From assembly GCA_016791285.1 (NCBI GenBank), contig JAEUMX010000286.1, forward strand, positions 1 to 9,196: DNA of 9,196 nucleotides, given 5' to 3'. How positions within the stretch are numbered: position 1 is the stretch's first letter; each line of letters opens with the position of its first letter. The notes beneath the pieces were generated by a model. The model did no database searches. It saw only the letters and a list, made by a program, of their open reading frames with translations, and had not been told where the DNA came from. Both the position numbers and the translations under genes were made by a program. Shown here piece after piece: positions 6,960-9,196 of the stretch. Origin of the DNA: Burkholderiales bacterium (lineage in GTDB: Bacteria; Pseudomonadota; Gammaproteobacteria; Burkholderiales; JAEUMW01).

Positions 6960-8494
6960 ATGCACGCCAACTGCCGACCTTCGTCGAGGGCTACGGGGCG
7001 GTTCGCCCGTTCACCGGCATCGAGCCCCCTCCCGCGCTGGTGACGCGCGCCGCAACGCGTGTCTGTCCCACCAGGGGGGGCGAGAAGTTGCTGCACGACA
7101 TCGATGCAGCTTTCGATGCCTGCGACATCCGCAGTGGCGCGACGCTGTCGTTTCACCATCACCTCCGCAACGGGGACCAGGTGCTCAACGCCGTGCTGTC
7201 CGTGGCGGCCAGACGGCGGCTGACCGACCTCGGAATCGCCGCCAGCTCGCTGTTTCCCGTGCACGCGCCGCTCGTCGAGCGCATGCGCCACGGCGTCGTC
7301 ACCCGGATCTCTACTGCCTACGCCGCAGGTCCGGTTGCTGAAGCACTCTCGCGCGGTGTGCTTCCCACGCCCGTGCTGATGCAGACTCACGGCGGCCGCG
7401 CGCGCGCCATCGAGTCCGGCGAGCTGCACATCGACGTCGCCTTCGTCGGCGCGCCGGCGGCGGATCGTCACGGCAACCTGAGCGGGGCCGAAGGGCCCGC
7501 CGCCTGCGGCCCGCTCGGCTACGCGATGGTCGACGTGGAATACGCCGACCGCGTGGTCGCGGTGACCGACCATCTTTGCCCCCATCCGCTGTGTCCCATC
7601 GACATCTCGCAGGAGAAGGTCGACTTCGTCGTCACCGTCGACTCGATCGGCGATCCGAAGGGCATCCTGTCCGGTACCACGCGGCCCACCGACGAGCCGG
7701 TGGGTCTGCAGATCGCTGCGACGGCGGCCCGAGTGATCGCCGCATCCGGTCTGCTGATCGACGGGTTCTCGATGCAGACCGGCGCGGGCGGGGTTTCGAT
7801 CGCGACGTCGCTATTCGTGAAGGCGGCGATGACCGAGCACCGCGTGCAAGGCAGCTTCGGTGCCGGCGGTGTGACCGGCTACCTCGTCGACATGCTCGAG
7901 GCGGGTCTGTTCCGCACGGTGTTCGACGTGCAGTGTTTCGACTTGAGGGCCGTCGAGTCCTATCGCAAGGACTGGCGTCACCAGGCCATGTCGGCTTCCC
8001 TCTATGCCAACCCGCACGGCCGCGGCCCCCTGGTGGATCAGCTCGATGCCATGTTGCTCGGCGCAGCCGAGATCGACCTGGACTTCAACGTCAACGTGAC
8101 GACTGGCGCCGACGGCCTCATCCTCGGTGGCTCGGGCGGCCATGCGGATACCGCCGCGGGCGCGAAGCTCGCGCTGGTGACGACCCGACTTGCCGCGTCG
8201 GCGGGCCCGAAGATCGTCGAACGGGTCGGCTGCATCACGACGCCCGGTGAAACCATCGACGCCGTGGTCACCGAGGCGGGTGTCGCGGTTCACCCCAAGC
8301 GGGCCGACCTGCGCGATCGCCTTCGGTCCGCAGGCATCGAGGTGTATGACATCGAGCAATTGCACGCCCGCGCTCGAGCGCTTGCGACTGCGGCACAGTC
8401 TCAGCGGCCGGGGTTGCCCGATGCGCGCATCGTCGGCGTGGTCGAGTACCGCGACGGGCGGGTCATCGACGTCATACGGCAGGTCGCCGCGTGA
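6956..8494 (+). CDS. citF: CitF-family CoA-transferase (citrate lyase alpha subunit)
   Basis: CitF is the transferase subunit of citrate lyase: it swaps acetate for citrate on the acyl-carrier CitD, and isolated subunits can act as acetyl-CoA:citrate CoA-transferase. The 512-residue product shows the family from end to end: GYGAVRPF (12-19), LSFHHHLRNGD (64-74), SSLFPVHAPLVE (97-108), THGGRARAIESGELHIDVAF (144-163), DSIGDPKGILSGTT (229-242), MQTGAGG (273-279), MSASLYANP (345-353) and GGSGGHADTAAGAKL (391-405). Length matches intact CitF. AGGAG at 6941-6945 stands 10 bases before the ATG. No citD, citE, citC, citG or citX lies in the window, so a complete citrate lyase is not shown. The hydratase upstream makes itaconate, mesaconate or citramalate plausible acceptors. 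That is inference. Confidence 0.93.
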   Translation: MNARQLPTFVEGYGAVRPFTGIEPPPALVTRAATRVCPTRGGEKLLHDIDAAFDACDIRSGATLSFHHHLRNGDQVLNAVLSVAARRRLTDLGIAASSLFPVHAPLVERMRHGVVTRISTAYAAGPVAEALSRGVLPTPVLMQTHGGRARAIESGELHIDVAFVGAPAADRHGNLSGAEGPAACGPLGYAMVDVEYADRVVAVTDHLCPHPLCPIDISQEKVDFVVTVDSIGDPKGILSGTTRPTDEPVGLQIAATAARVIAASGLLIDGFSMQTGAGGVSIATSLFVKAAMTEHRVQGSFGAGGVTGYLVDMLEAGLFRTVFDVQCFDLRAVESYRKDWRHQAMSASLYANPHGRGPLVDQLDAMLLGAAEIDLDFNVNVTTGADGLILGGSGGHADTAAGAKLALVTTRLAASAGPKIVERVGCITTPGETIDAVVTEAGVAVHPKRADLRDRLRSAGIEVYDIEQLHARARALATAAQSQRPGLPDARIVGVVEYRDGRVIDVIRQVAA

Positions 8495-8525
8495 GGCCAG
8501 TGTCACGAGTGCCATGGGATCCAGC

Positions 8526-8786
8526 ATGCCGGAAGTACACAAGACCCGTAACTTCAATACATGAAGAAGGGTCTGTGGCTGGGCTCCTTCCTCTTCGGCG
8601 CCGAGCAGAAGCTCTTCAAGGGCAAGGTGCCGTGGACCCTGCACAACGACTCGGCCTACGACAAGCTGCTGCCGGCGGCCCAGGGCCAACCCATCGCCTT
8701 ATCCCAAGCCCGATGGCAAGCTGACCTTCGACCGCCTCTCGTCCGTGTTCCTCAACAACACCAACCACGAGGAAGAGCAGCCCTGA
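8526..8786 (+). pseudogene. Decayed C-terminal fragment of ETF:ubiquinone oxidoreductase
   Basis: Three frame segments together read like ETF-QO, the membrane-associated FAD/4Fe-4S protein that passes electrons from ETF to ubiquinone. Segment one is MPEVHKTRNFN (8526-8558). After a frameshift near 8556-8560, segment two reads [17 protein letters not shown] and [12 protein letters not shown] (to about 8699). After a second shift, segment three (8700-8783) reads [20 protein letters not shown] then TNHEEEQP and stops at TGA 8784-8786. The stretch [18 protein letters not shown]...TNHEE is a strongly conserved ETF-QO block. The FAD-binding N-terminus and the C-terminal iron-sulfur cysteines are missing, so it cannot be functional. 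It lies 31 bases after citF, on the same strand. An ORF starting at 8561 exists but is only the middle segment reading out of frame. Confidence 0.82.
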
Positions 8787-8953
8787 CATTCCATTGACCA
8801 GGGCTGACGGCAAAGCGACAATCCCCTGGGTTGCCCCGGCGGGATCATGAGCAGCGGCATCGGGTGTGATCGGATTGCGGATTGCAGGGTGCGAGCCCGG
8901 CAGGGCTCGGACCGAATGCCGGCCGCTTCGCGTTCTGGACATCGCTTAGCCCA
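8787..8953. other. Non-coding spacer before the transporter gene
   Basis: No gene was recognised. A tandem heptamer GGATTGC lies at 8872-8885. A perfect 7-bp hairpin CGAGCCC-GGCA-GGGCTCG spans 8892-8909. No T-tract follows the hairpin, so a Rho-independent terminator is not supported; it may lie in the leader of the downstream gene. No clear promoter or Shine-Dalgarno was seen. Confidence 0.4.
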
Positions 8954-9196
8954 ATGGTGACCGCTCGCCCCGAACCCGTGCCGCGGGAAATGTGTGGGCC
9001 GGTCCGGCGTGCGGCGCAGGGGCTCAATCCCGCGTATTTCGCGATGGTAATGGCCACCGGCATCGTATCGCTGGCGGCCGACCAGATCGGGATGGCCGCA
9101 GTTGCCAGTGCGCTCTTCCGGCTCAACGTCGCCGCCTATCTCTTCCTCTGGCTGCTTACCGTCCTCCGCGCCGCGTGGTTCCCGCGCGAGCTGTGG
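8954..9196 (+). CDS. N-terminal part of a TDT-family (TehA/SLAC1-like) transporter, cut by window end
   Basis: An open frame from ATG 8954 runs 81 codons off the right edge. After a 23-residue basic N-terminus it reads LNPAYFAMVMATGIVSLAA (about 24-42), the typical first membrane segment of the tellurite-resistance/dicarboxylate transporter (TDT) family. A second hydrophobic segment follows (about 50-76, with NVAAYLFLWLLTVL). Family members include TehA, plant SLAC1 anion channels, yeast Mae1 (malate) and Ssu1 (sulfite). The substrate cannot be read from this part. The start is uncertain: no Shine-Dalgarno precedes 8954, and a second ATG lies at residue 13 (8990). If it carries dicarboxylates it would suit the upstream hydratase and CoA-transferase, but this is speculation. 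Confidence 0.75.
   Translation, partial: MVTARPEPVPREMCGPVRRAAQGLNPAYFAMVMATGIVSLAADQIGMAAVASALFRLNVAAYLFLWLLTVLRAAWFPRELW

Noticed and set aside
7811..8689. Minus-strand open frame (292 codons) over citF and the ETF-QO relic
   Set aside because: It covers two unrelated plus-strand coding traces, has no recognisable domain and has shadow-type composition.
8561..8797. 78-codon plus-strand ORF as an intact small gene
   Set aside because: Its first 46 codons match the ETF-QO C-terminal region, then the match jumps to another frame at 8700. It is part of a pseudogene.
8892..8909. Rho-independent terminator
   Set aside because: The stem is perfect but no T-rich run follows on either strand.

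Overview
The window looks like a chromosomal piece of a GC-rich betaproteobacterium (or a close relative). The left two thirds follow a layout familiar from that group: hrcA, hemH, grpE and dnaK on the minus strand, divergent from nadK and recN on the plus strand. A sigma-32 heat-shock promoter is also present. Codon use is GC-rich throughout, and no rRNA, tRNA, CRISPR array, integrase or insertion sequence was seen.

Region 1 (1-3025, minus strand) is the heat-shock block. Transcription runs hrcA (class I heat-shock repressor), hemH (ferrochelatase), then a near-perfect sigma-32 promoter, grpE (nucleotide exchange factor) and dnaK (only its first 28 codons are inside the window). Region 2 (3026-3249) is the divergent hrcA/nadK spacer, with no convincing promoter. 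Region 3 (3250-5854, plus strand) is nadK (NAD kinase) and recN (SMC-like DNA repair ATPase), 19 bases apart and probably one transcript. The RecN C-terminus runs into a purine-rich low-complexity tract. Related tracts lie in front of hemH and nadK.

Region 4 (5855-9196, plus strand) is accessory in character. Just after recN, where many proteobacteria carry fur, there is only a 42-codon ORF with a weak resemblance to the Fur N-terminus. It ends in a TAATG overlap with a MaoC/HTD2-type CoA-ester hydratase of the mesaconyl-C4-CoA/itaconyl-CoA hydratase kind. A CitF-type CoA-transferase (citrate lyase alpha subunit family) follows, with no citD or citE visible. The pair suggests activation and hydration of a branched C5 dicarboxylate (itaconate, mesaconate or citramalate), but the substrate is inference. 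After citF comes a decayed fragment of electron-transfer flavoprotein:ubiquinone oxidoreductase (ETF-QO), with two frameshifts and an early stop. The window ends in the N-terminal 81 codons of a TDT-family (TehA/SLAC1-like) membrane transporter.

I found no clearly new multi-gene system. The most interesting points are the citF/hydratase pair lacking citrate lyase partners, the gene remnants (probable ETF-QO, possible fur) that mark a core/accessory junction, and the shared purine-rich tracts at gene boundaries.
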